Assembly (NCBI RefSeq): GCF_022898935.1
Contig: NZ_JALIRP010000005.1
Coordinates: 248,001 to 312,000 of the forward strand
Length of the DNA: 64,000 nucleotides
Direction of reading: 5' to 3'
From: Paenibacillus mangrovi
Lineage (GTDB): Bacteria; Bacillota; Bacilli; Paenibacillales; Paenibacillaceae
The position numbers and the translations under genes are program-made. Shown one piece after another: positions 18,394 through 27,257 of this stretch. The stretch's first letter is position 1. Every line of letters starts with the position of its first letter. The notes below the pieces were generated by a model, which did not search any database, was not told the origin of the DNA, and saw only the letters and a list, made by a program, of their open reading frames with translations.

Positions 18394-18618
18394 CTAGATC
18401 AAGGTGCCCTTTCTGAGCATTTTAATAGGATGGTCATTGACGACCAAAGGCAGCATCTTCGTACTGCTGATCATGGGAGAATTACAGTGCGCGCACAACG
18501 GTTCCTGCTCGAAAGCAAAGTTATCCCTCATCCAGCCGTTGCAGTCCTCATTGGAGCAAGACCAGACCGTCGTGTCCGCCTCTGGAATTTCCTCAACCGC
18601 TTTTTTCCCGAAGTACAT
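18394..18618 (-). CDS. ydjO: YdjO-type cold-inducible zinc-ribbon protein
   Basis: 74 aa. Two cysteine pairs (CSNEDCNGWMRDNF, then CAHC) form a small zinc ribbon as in the YdjO family of Bacillales, named for cold induction of the B. subtilis gene. The start MYFGKKAVEEIP follows a GAGGACGGGA ribosome binding site. No membrane segment. Molecular function unknown. The 225 bases upstream show nothing I can support apart from presumed promoter sequence. Confidence 0.78.
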   Translation of the reverse strand: MYFGKKAVEEIPEADTTVWSCSNEDCNGWMRDNFAFEQEPLCAHCNSPMISSTKMLPLVVNDHPIKMLRKGTLI

Positions 18619-18843
18619 GTCATCCCGTCCTCATCCTATATTTTCGCAGCATCCCAGCTGTTCCCTTAGTATAGCCCGGAAACGCTGAATTATGTTGCCT
18701 GTGACTAAAACAATGTTGCCCTTGTCCCACTTCCCTACCGCTGCAAGTTAGGGAGGGGATGATTCTCTCTATATTACTATTGTATGCTAAAGGATCGGAT
18801 TTCTGCAGTACAACTTGTGTAAAAGCGGATGGTTCATCTAGAT

Positions 18844-19608
18844 TTATTTCATTTCCTTATATTCCATTTCATAATAGGTTTCATCTGCGTATTTGCGGTC
18901 CGTGCCTTTCAGGTAGGCAAACACGATGTGTGGATGAAAGAACAAGTACCAATCCCCGCCCTGATCAAATTTGCGGCAGGATGTCGTCATGATGGCCTTC
19001 GTGACGGTGCCGTATTTCTTCCCGTTCTGCTTGCCCCACTTCTTCAGACGGCTGGCAAAATCCGCATCCTCCGCCATCAACATCCGCTCATTAAAGCCGT
19101 GAATGGCTTCGAAATCCTTTTTATATCCCCAAAAGAGACCCACAGTCACCAGCCCGTATTTGATAATAAGAGGTACGATTAGCACAAGCGCCGACATGGT
19201 AATGCCAAGGGAATTGCGTTCAAACGCAGACCTGACGCCTCCTCCGATGTACTGGCCCGTTGCCAGCATCCGGTCGATCTCAATCAGCATGTTGTCCGTC
19301 ACCCAGCTGTCCGCATCAATCGTCACGATAATATCACCCCGCGCGGCACGGATGCCCGCATTTCGGATCTGGGACAAGTTTTTGCTGTCATTCACCAAGG
19401 TTACAGCTCCGTAGGACTCGGCGATCGCCGCCGTTTGGTCCGTACAGCGGTTCAGGACGACTATCGCCTCCACTTGTCCCGGAAAGGCTGCTGCGGCTGC
19501 AGCAAGAGATTCCAAGCAGCGTCCGATATATTTCTCTTCGTTTCTGGCAGGAATGATAATGGAAAATTTAATTTCTTGATCGGTACTGGCTGCAAATCGA
19601 CTGCTCAT
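18844..19608 (-). CDS. Family 2 glycosyltransferase
   Basis: 254 aa from MSSRFAASTD; GAGGAG lies 8 bases upstream. GT-A fold: FSIIIPARNEEKYIGRCLESL, nucleotide-sugar region NAGIRAARGDIIVTIDADSWV with the DxD-type DAD, and later an ED motif in MLMAEDADFASRLK. One hydrophobic segment (ITMSALVLIVPLIIKYGLVT, around residue 150) may tether it to the membrane. It follows a TetR gene by 25 bases and is probably cotranscribed with it, so its expression is likely under that repressor. Sugar and acceptor unknown. Confidence 0.85.
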   Translation of the reverse strand: MSSRFAASTDQEIKFSIIIPARNEEKYIGRCLESLAAAAAAFPGQVEAIVVLNRCTDQTAAIAESYGAVTLVNDSKNLSQIRNAGIRAARGDIIVTIDADSWVTDNMLIEIDRMLATGQYIGGGVRSAFERNSLGITMSALVLIVPLIIKYGLVTVGLFWGYKKDFEAIHGFNERMLMAEDADFASRLKKWGKQNGKKYGTVTKAIMTTSCRKFDQGGDWYLFFHPHIVFAYLKGTDRKYADETYYEMEYKEMK

Positions 19609-19633
19609 AAACATCACTCCTCAAAGAAATGGC

Positions 19634-20221
19634 TTATTTTTGAATCCCTTCGAGTAGTAGCATCGTTGCTTTGCGATATAACTGTTTGCCTTCTGTTTTG
19701 CTCATCATCTGAATGCTGTCGCTGAGCCCTGAATAGTAGCCCAATATTATCATGGCCAGCTCCTGTGCGTTATCGCCCTTCCACTCACCTCGGTCTAGAC
19801 CGGTCTGCACCAGATTCTGAAAACGCTGCATATATCCATGGAGAATGCCGAGAAACCTCTGTCCTGCCTCCGAATCCGGGCCCACCCGGCTTATGAATTC
19901 CTCCCCCGCCTTATTCAGCGGCTTCTGAAGCGTATCTACAAAGTATTCCGCATACCTGTATAACTGCTCTGTAGCTGTCATGCTGTCTTCTGCGACCTCG
20001 TCCCAGTTCTCCCAGGAGACCGTAAATGATTGATCCGCTAAAAAAATAAACAGATCTTCTTTGCTGTCAAAATGGTGATAGAGACCTCCCCTGCTGCATC
20101 CGGCGGCAGAGCAAATTTCAGCCATGGAAGTCGCGGCATACCCTTTGGCGGCGAACAAATCCTTGGCCGCATCTACGATTGTCTGTTTCGTCAGTTCTGC
20201 ATCGTCTTTACTTTTTTTCAT
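19634..20221 (-). CDS. TetR/AcrR family repressor
   Basis: 195 aa from MKKSKDDAELTKQT. The N-terminal TetR helix-turn-helix reads ATSMAEICSAAGCSRGGLYHHFDSKEDLF; the C-terminal ligand domain is not recognisable. An 18-bp inverted repeat lies 23 bases upstream of the start and is a likely autoregulatory operator. The gene leads a two-gene unit with the GT2 glycosyltransferase. Two cysteines in the recognition region (EICSAAGCS) are notable but not diagnostic. Confidence 0.88.
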   Translation of the reverse strand: MKKSKDDAELTKQTIVDAAKDLFAAKGYAATSMAEICSAAGCSRGGLYHHFDSKEDLFIFLADQSFTVSWENWDEVAEDSMTATEQLYRYAEYFVDTLQKPLNKAGEEFISRVGPDSEAGQRFLGILHGYMQRFQNLVQTGLDRGEWKGDNAQELAMIILGYYSGLSDSIQMMSKTEGKQLYRKATMLLLEGIQK

Positions 20222-20243
20222 AGGACAACCCTTCTTTTTAATA

Positions 20244-20261
20244 AGACCGACTGATCGGTCT
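20244..20261. promoter_or_regulatory. TetR-type operator
   Basis: AGACCGA-CTGA-TCGGTCT: perfect 7-bp arms with a 4-base centre, between the TetR gene and divergent lipL. The GACCGAC/GTCGGTC style is frequent among TetR-family operators. Confidence 0.7.
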
Positions 20262-20403
20262 GTATAAATTATAATCCATATATTTCCTAATGGCAATATG
20301 CATTTATGCTGATAAACACATATGGCATAATTAGAAGTGATACATTATTAATAACGGAATCTTTTGCTTATAGATGGATTTTAGCGAAAAGGAAGTGAAT
20401 CCC

Positions 20404-21243
20404 ATGACCGAAGAGAACAGCGACGTGTTCAGCTCCATGCTTATATTGGACCGGATGAATGAAAGAACGCAGCAGGACGCCCTCTATCCCTTCGCCCTGG
20501 ATGAGCTGCTGTGCAAGGAAACTGGGCGGGGCGGCCCACCCCTCTGCCATATTTGGCGGCATCCGCGCTCCTTTATCATCGGACTGCGCGACAGCCGCCT
20601 GCCGGGAGCGGAGAAAGCCAGAGCATGGCTTGAATCCATGGGATACCGCACCGCAGTACGCAATTCCGGCGGAGCAGCGGTCCCCCTTGATTCTGGCGTC
20701 GTGAACCTGTCGCTGATTCTGCCGAAGCAGGGGGTCGGCGACGAACGCTTCCGCAGCGATTTTGAACGGATGTACGATCTAATCCGGGAAGCGCTGGCCC
20801 ACACTGGCTTTGCCGTCGATAAGGGGGAAATCTCCGGGGCGTATTGCCCCGGTGACTTTGATCTCAGCATCGGCGGGCGGAAATTTTGCGGCATCGCGCA
20901 GCGGCGACAGGCTCATGCCTATGTCGTGCAAGCCTTTGTCATTGCCGAAGGGTCGGGCCAGGAGCGTGCCCAACTCGTCAGAGAATTCTACGACCGGGCG
21001 GGCAAGGGAGCGGACACAGCCGATTATCCGCTGGTAGAGAGCAGCAGCACTGCCTCTCTGAAGGATCTGACAGGACTTGGCCCGAACGCAGCGGAATCAT
21101 TTGCCGCAGCCGTCAAAAACGTCATCCGCAGCCGGCAAACACCAGAAGGAACAGCAGCCTCGGCAGCGCGTCTTATACTTCCCCTTACCCACGAAGTTAC
21201 TGAAATGGCGGAGCAGCTTAAGTTGCGTTACGCCCCGAAATGA
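20404..21243 (+). CDS. lipL: Octanoyl-[GcvH]:protein N-octanoyltransferase
   Basis: Amidotransferase of Bacillales lipoate assembly: it moves octanoate from GcvH to the E2 subunits of 2-oxoacid dehydrogenases through a Cys thioester. 279 aa from MTEENSDVF, the ATG behind AAAGGAAG. Catalytic Cys148 lies in AYCPGDFDL, and GRKFCGIAQRR carries the conserved Lys160, matching the BirA/LplA/LipB-fold LipL family rather than LplA. Other lipoate genes are not nearby. It diverges from the TetR gene, whose operator sits about 140 bases upstream, so co-control is possible but unproven. Confidence 0.9.
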   Translation: MTEENSDVFSSMLILDRMNERTQQDALYPFALDELLCKETGRGGPPLCHIWRHPRSFIIGLRDSRLPGAEKARAWLESMGYRTAVRNSGGAAVPLDSGVVNLSLILPKQGVGDERFRSDFERMYDLIREALAHTGFAVDKGEISGAYCPGDFDLSIGGRKFCGIAQRRQAHAYVVQAFVIAEGSGQERAQLVREFYDRAGKGADTADYPLVESSSTASLKDLTGLGPNAAESFAAAVKNVIRSRQTPEGTAASAARLILPLTHEVTEMAEQLKLRYAPK

Positions 21244-21280
21244 CATGAAAAACCACTTCAAACGTTCCAATTTTACAAGA

Positions 21281-21307
21281 AAGCTGCAGCGTCACATGCT
21301 GCGGCTT
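21281..21307 (+). terminator. Terminator of lipL
   Basis: AAGCTGCAGC/GCTGCGGCTT stem (one G-T pair), 7-base loop, then TTTTT. Confidence 0.82.
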
Positions 21308-21462
21308 TTTTGTTCGCCTCCGTCTTAAGGCGGAGAACAAAATCCTTCCCGCGCCGTTTTCCAGAAAATGCATCCCATTGTACACTGGTTTCAGATCAAT
21401 ACAACGTGGTTTTTTTCAGGATCACCACCCCAACAAATCAAAGGAAATGAGGCATACCTCGC

Positions 21463-22722
21463 ATGGAGCTCTTCCGCAACTCATTATTTGTCAGAATGTT
21501 TCTGGCTGCTTTCGCTTCCCAGCTCGGCACCATGGTCGGCAATATGGCTTTCGCCTTCTATCTGATCGACCGTTTCAGCAATCAGCCTTCCTATGCTACT
21601 GTCGCCGAGCTGATGTACTCCCTTCCGACACTGGTAGTGTTCCTGTTCATCGGCGTGCTCGCCGACAGGCTTGACCGCAAACGCATCGCTGTATGGAGCG
21701 ACTGGATCAGGGCAGGCTTGTCCTTGGTGCTTCTAGTCATCGTGCACGAAGACTGGATCGTTGCCGCTTTCGCCGTCCTCTTTTTGCGAAGCGCCATTTC
21801 AAAGTTTTTTATGCCTGCCGAAATGAGTCTGATGCAGGGCATTATGAAGCCGGAACAGTATGTTCAGGCTTCCAGTCTGAACATGTCGATCATGGGTATA
21901 TTCATGTTGTTCGGCATGAGCATGGGATCCGCCGCTTATTATTATCTTGGCATTGAAGGAGCCATTATGATCGATACAGCCAGCTTTATCATCTCGGGCC
22001 TTCTTCTCGCCTTCTGCCGGTTCCCGCTCGAGATTCGCCAGCCAAACGGCAAAACGAAACTGAAGGATTTGAACCTGAAAAGCATTCTTGCCGACTTTGG
22101 CGCAGGCTTCCAGTACATTGTCCGTTCCCGGCTGCTGCTCGCGATTATTCTCGGCTGCTTCTTCTTTGGCATCGTAAACGGCGTGTTTTCGATCCTCCCT
22201 CTCTTCACTATGAAATATAAACTCAGCCCGGAACATTACCAGGTCTACACCCCACTGGTGATGGTTTTCCTCGGCATCGGATACCTGATCGGCAGCGCAA
22301 TCAGCACCCCGCTGATCAAAAAAGCCGGCAAAGTAGGCGTGCTCATTACCGGCCTCTTTCTCACCGGCATTCTGACGATCATTCTAGGCAACTTCGGCCA
22401 TATTCAGCTGTACCTTGGCATGATGGTGCTGCTTGGCATCATTCTTGGTCCGATTAACGTGGTGCTGGGCGGATGGCTGCCTGAGCTGGTGGAGCCCCAA
22501 AGCATGGGCCGGGTCAGTGCTTGGATCGAGCCTTTATCCACGGCCGGTCAGGCCATCGCGCTCGGATTTGTTGCTATCGCTTTTCCTTCGCTTGTATCCG
22601 TGACGGCACTGTATTGGATCCTGGCGGTCAGCATGTTCATCGTAAGCGTGTACTACCTGATCGTGCTCCCTTCGCTGAATCGGAGGCACCAGCTTGAGAT
22701 GAAAACGGAAATGCCCGGTTAA
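21463..22722 (+). CDS. MFS transporter
   Basis: 419 aa, about 12 membrane segments. The loop 2-3 motif is GVLADRLDRKRIAV, typical of the major facilitator superfamily, and the overall look (FLAAFASQLGTMVGNMAFAF at the N-terminus) is that of the MefA/macrolide-efflux-like MFS_3 group, so export of a small hydrophobic compound is likely. Substrate not determinable. Start MELFRNSLF follows GAGG. Its stop codon lies in the loop of its own terminator. Confidence 0.88.
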   Translation: MELFRNSLFVRMFLAAFASQLGTMVGNMAFAFYLIDRFSNQPSYATVAELMYSLPTLVVFLFIGVLADRLDRKRIAVWSDWIRAGLSLVLLVIVHEDWIVAAFAVLFLRSAISKFFMPAEMSLMQGIMKPEQYVQASSLNMSIMGIFMLFGMSMGSAAYYYLGIEGAIMIDTASFIISGLLLAFCRFPLEIRQPNGKTKLKDLNLKSILADFGAGFQYIVRSRLLLAIILGCFFFGIVNGVFSILPLFTMKYKLSPEHYQVYTPLVMVFLGIGYLIGSAISTPLIKKAGKVGVLITGLFLTGILTIILGNFGHIQLYLGMMVLLGIILGPINVVLGGWLPELVEPQSMGRVSAWIEPLSTAGQAIALGFVAIAFPSLVSVTALYWILAVSMFIVSVYYLIVLPSLNRRHQLEMKTEMPG

Positions 22723-22730
22723 TGCCGGGC
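22713..22730 (+). terminator. Terminator overlapping the MFS stop codon
   Basis: GCCCGG/CCGGGC with a 6-base loop that contains the TAA stop, followed by TTT. Short but tight; a second, larger hairpin follows. Confidence 0.6.
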
Positions 22731-22737
22731 TTTAAAA

Positions 22738-22789
22738 AAAGAGCAGTCGCTACAGACCATCCGAAGGATGAATGCAGCCCCTGCTCTTT
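22738..22789 (-). terminator. Terminator of mprF (usable on both strands)
   Basis: A 9-bp perfect stem AAAGAGCAG/CTGCTCTTT enclosing a smaller CATCC-GAA-GGATG hairpin. In minus-strand sense it is followed by TTTTTTAAAG. It lies 14 bases after the mprF stop. Confidence 0.8.
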
Positions 22790-22802
22790 CTTGTTCATTC
22801 GA

Positions 22803-25448
22803 TTATTTGCTGCTTTCCGGCACCCGCCTGGACACCAGTCGGACCAGATCCACCGTAAGCACAGGCAGGGATACCCAGGACGGATAAGCCAGAAATCGCG
22901 GTTCCCACTCCGGCGTGAACTTTTCCTTATATCTGCGGAGACCCTTGAACCCGTACCAGTGTCCCCCATATTGAAACACCAGCGCGGCCAGCCTCTCCTC
23001 ACGAAGCGCGCTTTTACTCTCCCCGACACTGGACAATGGCGCGTTACCGAGATTAAAGATCTCATATCCCTGCTCCTTGCACCATTCCATCAGCTTGACG
23101 AACAGATAATCCATCGTGCCATTAGGCGTACCGCTTAGATGCCGCATCAAGTCAATGGACATCGTCCGTCCTTCATCATAGCCTGGCGCAAGCGAAGCGA
23201 AAGCGAGAATATTTCCTTCCGGAGACTTCAGTAATGCGATGGGAGCCTGCTCCAGATAAGATTTGTCAAACCATCCAAGCGAGTATCCCTTCTCCCGTCT
23301 TCCTTTGATCCATTCATCGGATACCTTGCGAAGCTCCCCTAGAAGCGCATCATTAAAGGGCGGGGATGCCACCTCAAAGATATATCCTTCACGCTCGAAC
23401 CGGTTGCGTACACTCCGCAAATCGGCCGCTTTTTTGCCGCTCAAGGTGAAATTTTCGAGATGGACCAGTGCCTCTTCACCCAGCTTAAAGAAGCGGTAGC
23501 CGTACTCGTGATAGATGGGCAAATAATCCGGCGTCGCCTGATAGAATACTACAGCCATCGCGTACTCGTCAGCATACTGCTGGAATTTGCCGATCGCCTC
23601 AGGCACCAGCGTTACGGGTCCCAGCGGATCGCCCAGTACCACCAGCTTATCCCTCACCTTGGCATACGGTATAAGGACCTGATCGTTCTGTGCCCAAAAA
23701 AAGCTCTTGTCACCCGTAAACAGCATATGAGTCAGCAAATTACCTTGGTTCTCCTTCAGAAATGCCCTCAGCTTGCCTTGCTCCTCTGGACCTGCAGCCG
23801 CAGCCACTGCACGGCTCGGACGGAGAACCAGAAGCATGGTCAGCAGCAGCCAGGCCCCTGCCAGACCGACCAGCGCCGTTAATGCGTATGCCTGTGGCCC
23901 AACCGCAAAATGGATGCGATCAGCCGTCGGCAGATGCTTGAGCCAGCCGTGATGAACATGGCTTCCGATCCAGTAATACAGAGCTGCAATGACCGCAGTC
24001 AGCACATACCAGAGCAGATAGTTCCGGAAATCCACCATGGCCCCTTTACGGTAAAACCTTGCACGTGACATCCACAGCGCGACACCGACGATAAGCAAAA
24101 AGATCGCTTCTTCAAAATCAAACGCCTTGGTAAATGTAAAGACAGCGCCCGCAAGCAGCAGTATACTCGTCCACACATAAGCCCTGTGAACCCTCAGCGA
24201 AATGCCGCGGGACAGAATAATCAGCATGAATCCAATGATGACCGAGATCAGATTGGATACCCGCATGATTGGCATGGACAAAATCTCCTCGGACAGCTTG
24301 AGACGGTAAAGCAGCCCCGGTGTTGCAGCCGATAATATGAGAACAAGCCCGCTCACTAGCACCAGCTTGCCAAGCGCCCACACACCGAGATCGCTTAAGA
24401 AGCGAAACTGCCCCGGCCAGCGCCACAGCCTTTGCCAGACGTTCAGCGGGACTTCCTCTCCCTCGTCTGCATTCTCTCCAGCTCGTATGGCTGCACTACC
24501 AAGCTCAAAGGCCGCTAAAATCAACCCGATCAGCCACGGCACAATATAATAAAACAAACGGAACAGGACAAGTACTGCCGCCGCCCGCTCGGAAGGAAAA
24601 CCAAGCTGCTCCAGCCCCATGAGCACGGTCAGGTCGAAGGCTCCAATGCCGCCGGGCGCCATGCTCAGAATTCCGGCAATCGCCGATACCGCATACATGC
24701 CGATCACTTCGAGGAATGGCACATTATGAAGCATGGTGCTGGCGATCAGCCAGAAGGTTACTCCGGCGCAGGCCCATTCCAATAAAGAAGCGCTGAGAGA
24801 AATACCGACCGTCGTCCATGGCGTTCTCTCTTCACCTTGGTTGAACCACTTTGCAAACAGCGAGGATCTCTGCATCAGCACAAAGAGCGGCAGATACAGC
24901 GCCATCCCCCATACCGCAAAGATAAGCCAGTGGTGCTCCTGCATAATGTTTCCTACCGGAAACAGACCGGCAATAATCCCCCAGGAAAGAATCGACAGCC
25001 CCGTCACGACAACCGGCGAAAGGAACACTACCGCTGAAGCCATTAATGCCGGGGGAACCCCGCTTCTTTTATATAAAATCGTCCGGAGTCCCGCTCCGGT
25101 AAGTCCCGCGAATCCAATAACATTGTTAAACGTGTTGGCAATCCACGAATATCGGAATGTACTCCAGAATCCAACCTTTAACCTGAAATGACGGCGGATC
25201 ATAAAGTCATAGAGACTCATGGCCGCAACGGAAAAGAGGGAGAACAGAAAAATTTTCGCAACCGCTTCTACCGGCAGCCTGCGAAGCTCACCAAATGTGC
25301 GGCCAAGCGATATCTGCTTCAGCTCCTTCTGTCCTTCCCAATAGACGAGTCCGATAACCGCAATCGGTATCAGTATCCGTACCGCCTTAATCCGGTATAT
25401 GGAAGCCAGGATGCGGAATATTTTGTACCGCTCCAGTCTTTCCTTCAT
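22803..25448 (-). CDS. mprF: Bifunctional phosphatidylglycerol lysyltransferase/flippase MprF
   Basis: Transfers an amino acid (usually Lys) from aminoacyl-tRNA to phosphatidylglycerol and flips the product, lowering surface charge and protecting against cationic peptides. 881 aa from MKERLERYKIF; the ATG has AAAGG upstream, and a GTG three codons earlier is less well placed. The N-terminal about 540 residues form the polytopic flippase domain (FNNVIGFAGLTGAGLRTILY; FLEVIGMYAVSAIAGILSMAPGGIGAFDL), and the C-terminal part is the GNAT-like DUF2156 synthase (LVVLGDPLGP; YEIFNLGNAPLSSVGES). Full length, with the usual order. Single gene. Confidence 0.95.
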   Translation of the reverse strand: MKERLERYKIFRILASIYRIKAVRILIPIAVIGLVYWEGQKELKQISLGRTFGELRRLPVEAVAKIFLFSLFSVAAMSLYDFMIRRHFRLKVGFWSTFRYSWIANTFNNVIGFAGLTGAGLRTILYKRSGVPPALMASAVVFLSPVVVTGLSILSWGIIAGLFPVGNIMQEHHWLIFAVWGMALYLPLFVLMQRSSLFAKWFNQGEERTPWTTVGISLSASLLEWACAGVTFWLIASTMLHNVPFLEVIGMYAVSAIAGILSMAPGGIGAFDLTVLMGLEQLGFPSERAAAVLVLFRLFYYIVPWLIGLILAAFELGSAAIRAGENADEGEEVPLNVWQRLWRWPGQFRFLSDLGVWALGKLVLVSGLVLILSAATPGLLYRLKLSEEILSMPIMRVSNLISVIIGFMLIILSRGISLRVHRAYVWTSILLLAGAVFTFTKAFDFEEAIFLLIVGVALWMSRARFYRKGAMVDFRNYLLWYVLTAVIAALYYWIGSHVHHGWLKHLPTADRIHFAVGPQAYALTALVGLAGAWLLLTMLLVLRPSRAVAAAAGPEEQGKLRAFLKENQGNLLTHMLFTGDKSFFWAQNDQVLIPYAKVRDKLVVLGDPLGPVTLVPEAIGKFQQYADEYAMAVVFYQATPDYLPIYHEYGYRFFKLGEEALVHLENFTLSGKKAADLRSVRNRFEREGYIFEVASPPFNDALLGELRKVSDEWIKGRREKGYSLGWFDKSYLEQAPIALLKSPEGNILAFASLAPGYDEGRTMSIDLMRHLSGTPNGTMDYLFVKLMEWCKEQGYEIFNLGNAPLSSVGESKSALREERLAALVFQYGGHWYGFKGLRRYKEKFTPEWEPRFLAYPSWVSLPVLTVDLVRLVSRRVPESSK

Positions 25449-25568
25449 GCCAAGCACCCTTTCACTTGTAAAGATTGGAACTTTATTCCCTTATTATCCT
25501 AACATAAAGCCTATCTGATACAAATGTTTAAAAAAAAGCCAGGCGTAAAAATAAAATCCAAACGCGTA

Positions 25569-25596
25569 TTTACATTTCTATAAAAATAGATATAAT
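25569..25596 (+). promoter_or_regulatory. arsR-like gene promoter with operator in the spacer
   Basis: TTTACA, 16-base spacer, TATAAT, 7 bases before the start codon of the ArsR gene, so the transcript would have a very short or no leader. The spacer holds the inverted repeat TCTAT-AAAA-ATAGA (25577-25590), where a repressor would block polymerase. Confidence 0.65.
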
Positions 25597-25603
25597 AAGG
25601 CAC

Positions 25604-25915
25604 ATGGATATATTACAAACGATCAAAGCTTTATCAAACGAGACCCGTTTCAACATTTTAGAATGGCTGAAGCATCCCGAGGAGCATTTCAGTCCTCAGG
25701 AACATATGCCATCTTCTTGTGACTTTAAAGGAGGCATTTGCGTCGGTTCCATCTCGGCAAAGACAGGACTCGCCCAATCCGTTGTTTCCGGCTATCTGGT
25801 CAAATTACAAAAGGCAGGCCTCCTGGAGTCCCGCCGCTCGGGACAGTGGACTTATTACAGACGTAATGAGGAGGGTATTAACCGCTTTATCGAACAACTC
25901 AAGAAAGAGCTTTAA
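25604..25915 (+). CDS. ArsR family repressor with two cysteines
   Basis: 103 aa winged-helix protein: ALSNETRFNILEWL at the N-terminus, recognition region GSISAKTGLAQSVVSGYLVKLQKAGLL, and wing SRRSGQWTYYRRN. It lacks the ELCVCDL metal box of arsenic sensors, but has Cys39 and Cys46 in the loop before the recognition region (SSCDFKGGICVG), which could sense metal or a thiol-reactive compound. There is almost no room for a Shine-Dalgarno (AAGG 4 bases before ATG). Its likely target is itself and the OYE gene 116 bases downstream. Confidence 0.85.
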   Translation: MDILQTIKALSNETRFNILEWLKHPEEHFSPQEHMPSSCDFKGGICVGSISAKTGLAQSVVSGYLVKLQKAGLLESRRSGQWTYYRRNEEGINRFIEQLKKEL

Positions 25916-25972
25916 GCTTAAAAGCATACGCATACGCCACTTAAGCAAATAGCTCTTTCTTTTGATCATATA

Positions 25973-25998
25973 TTTCTATTTTTATGGAAATATAGAAA
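25973..25998. promoter_or_regulatory. ArsR-type operator upstream of the OYE gene
   Basis: TTTCTAT-N12-ATAGAAA, with a nested TATTTC-N10-GAAATA. The half-site TTTCTAT also occurs in the spacer of the arsR-like promoter (25575-25581), suggesting one repressor for both genes. Confidence 0.55.
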
Positions 25999-26031
25999 AA
26001 TAAAAATTATTTACATTGGAGGATTCCATAC

Positions 26032-27156
26032 ATGAGCCAGCAAAAACAGGATGTCCGTTCTACAGCTGTATTATTCCAACCCTATACCGTGGGTAATCTG
26101 ACTCTTCCCACCCGGATCGTCATGGCGCCGATGACCCGCAGCTTTTCCCCGAACGGAGTGCCAGGACCGGATGTGGCTGCATACTACCGCCGCCGTGCAG
26201 AGAACGGTGTCGGTCTGATCATCACCGAAGGCACGCTGATTGACCATCCGGCAGCGACCGATGATCCGAACGTACCGAATTTCCACGGTGAAGCCGCCCT
26301 GAATGGCTGGGCCGAGGTTGTAAGACAGGTCCATGAAGCCGGAGGCAAAATCATGCCGCAAATCTGGCATATCGGCATGACTCGTCCGGTCGGTGCACAG
26401 CCGAACCCCGAGGCGCTGCCAATTGGTCCGTCCGGTCTCGACCTAAGGGGCAACAAGATTACGGAGCCGATGACAGAGGATGAAATCGCCCGGGTCATCC
26501 AGGCATATGCCGATGCTGCCGCGAATGCCAAACGGATCGGCTTTGACGGCGTGGAAATCCATGGCGCCCACGGTTATTTGATCGACCAGTTCCTATGGGA
26601 AACAACCAATCGTCGAACCGACGAATACGGTGGCGACATGATGAAGCGTGCCCGCTTTGCCATTGAAGTCGTTAAGGCCGTCCGTGCTGCAGTAGGACCT
26701 GACTTCCCGGTCGCGCTGCGTCTCTCCCAGTGGAAAACGACCCACTATGACGCGAAGCTGGCCGATACACCGGAAAAACTGGATCAGCTGCTGACCGCGC
26801 TTGCAGATGCGGGCGTAGATATTTTCCACTGCTCCACACGCCGCTTCTGGGAACCGGAATTCGAAGGCTCCAATCTGAACTTTGCCGGATGGGCGAAGAA
26901 GCTGACCGGCAAAACGGTCATCACGGTCGGTTCCGTAGGCCTCGACGAGGCATTCACCAGTCTCTTCACGGAGGGCAAAGGCGCCGGGAAGAAGGATATC
27001 GATGAGCTGCTGGACCGTCTGGAGCAAAATGAATTCGATCTGGTTGCAGTTGGCCGGGCTCTGCTGGCGGATCCTGCATGGGCAACCAAGATCCGGGAAG
27101 GACGCTTCGAGGATCTGAAGCCATTCACGCCTGAAGTGTTGAAAACACTGGTTTAA
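26032..27156 (+). CDS. Old Yellow Enzyme family NADH:flavin oxidoreductase
   Basis: 374-aa FMN-dependent ene-reductase of the 12-oxophytodienoate reductase/NemA class: it reduces activated C=C bonds of enones, quinones and nitroesters. Substrate-binding His177 and His180 are in EIHGAHGYL, followed by the class motif RRTDEYGGD; the FMN region RIVMAPMTRSF is near the N-terminus and VGRALLADPAW near the C-terminus. The ATG follows GGAGG by 9 bases. The cysteine-bearing ArsR gene immediately upstream, with a shared operator half-site, suggests induction by electrophiles. Confidence 0.93.
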   Translation: MSQQKQDVRSTAVLFQPYTVGNLTLPTRIVMAPMTRSFSPNGVPGPDVAAYYRRRAENGVGLIITEGTLIDHPAATDDPNVPNFHGEAALNGWAEVVRQVHEAGGKIMPQIWHIGMTRPVGAQPNPEALPIGPSGLDLRGNKITEPMTEDEIARVIQAYADAAANAKRIGFDGVEIHGAHGYLIDQFLWETTNRRTDEYGGDMMKRARFAIEVVKAVRAAVGPDFPVALRLSQWKTTHYDAKLADTPEKLDQLLTALADAGVDIFHCSTRRFWEPEFEGSNLNFAGWAKKLTGKTVITVGSVGLDEAFTSLFTEGKGAGKKDIDELLDRLEQNEFDLVAVGRALLADPAWATKIREGRFEDLKPFTPEVLKTLV

Positions 27157-27197
27157 GGTATCGGCTTCTCGAAGTTGATACTCTCATCTAAAAATAA

Positions 27198-27230
27198 GGA
27201 CCATCAAAGAGCCGCAGCTCTTGATGGTCC
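27198..27230 (+). terminator. Terminator of the OYE gene
   Basis: A 10-bp perfect outer stem GGACCATCAA/TTGATGGTCC with an inner GAGC/GCTC pair, followed by TTTTTGC. Confidence 0.88.
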
Positions 27231-27257
27231 TTTTTGCTGTGCATACCGCACGTTTAT

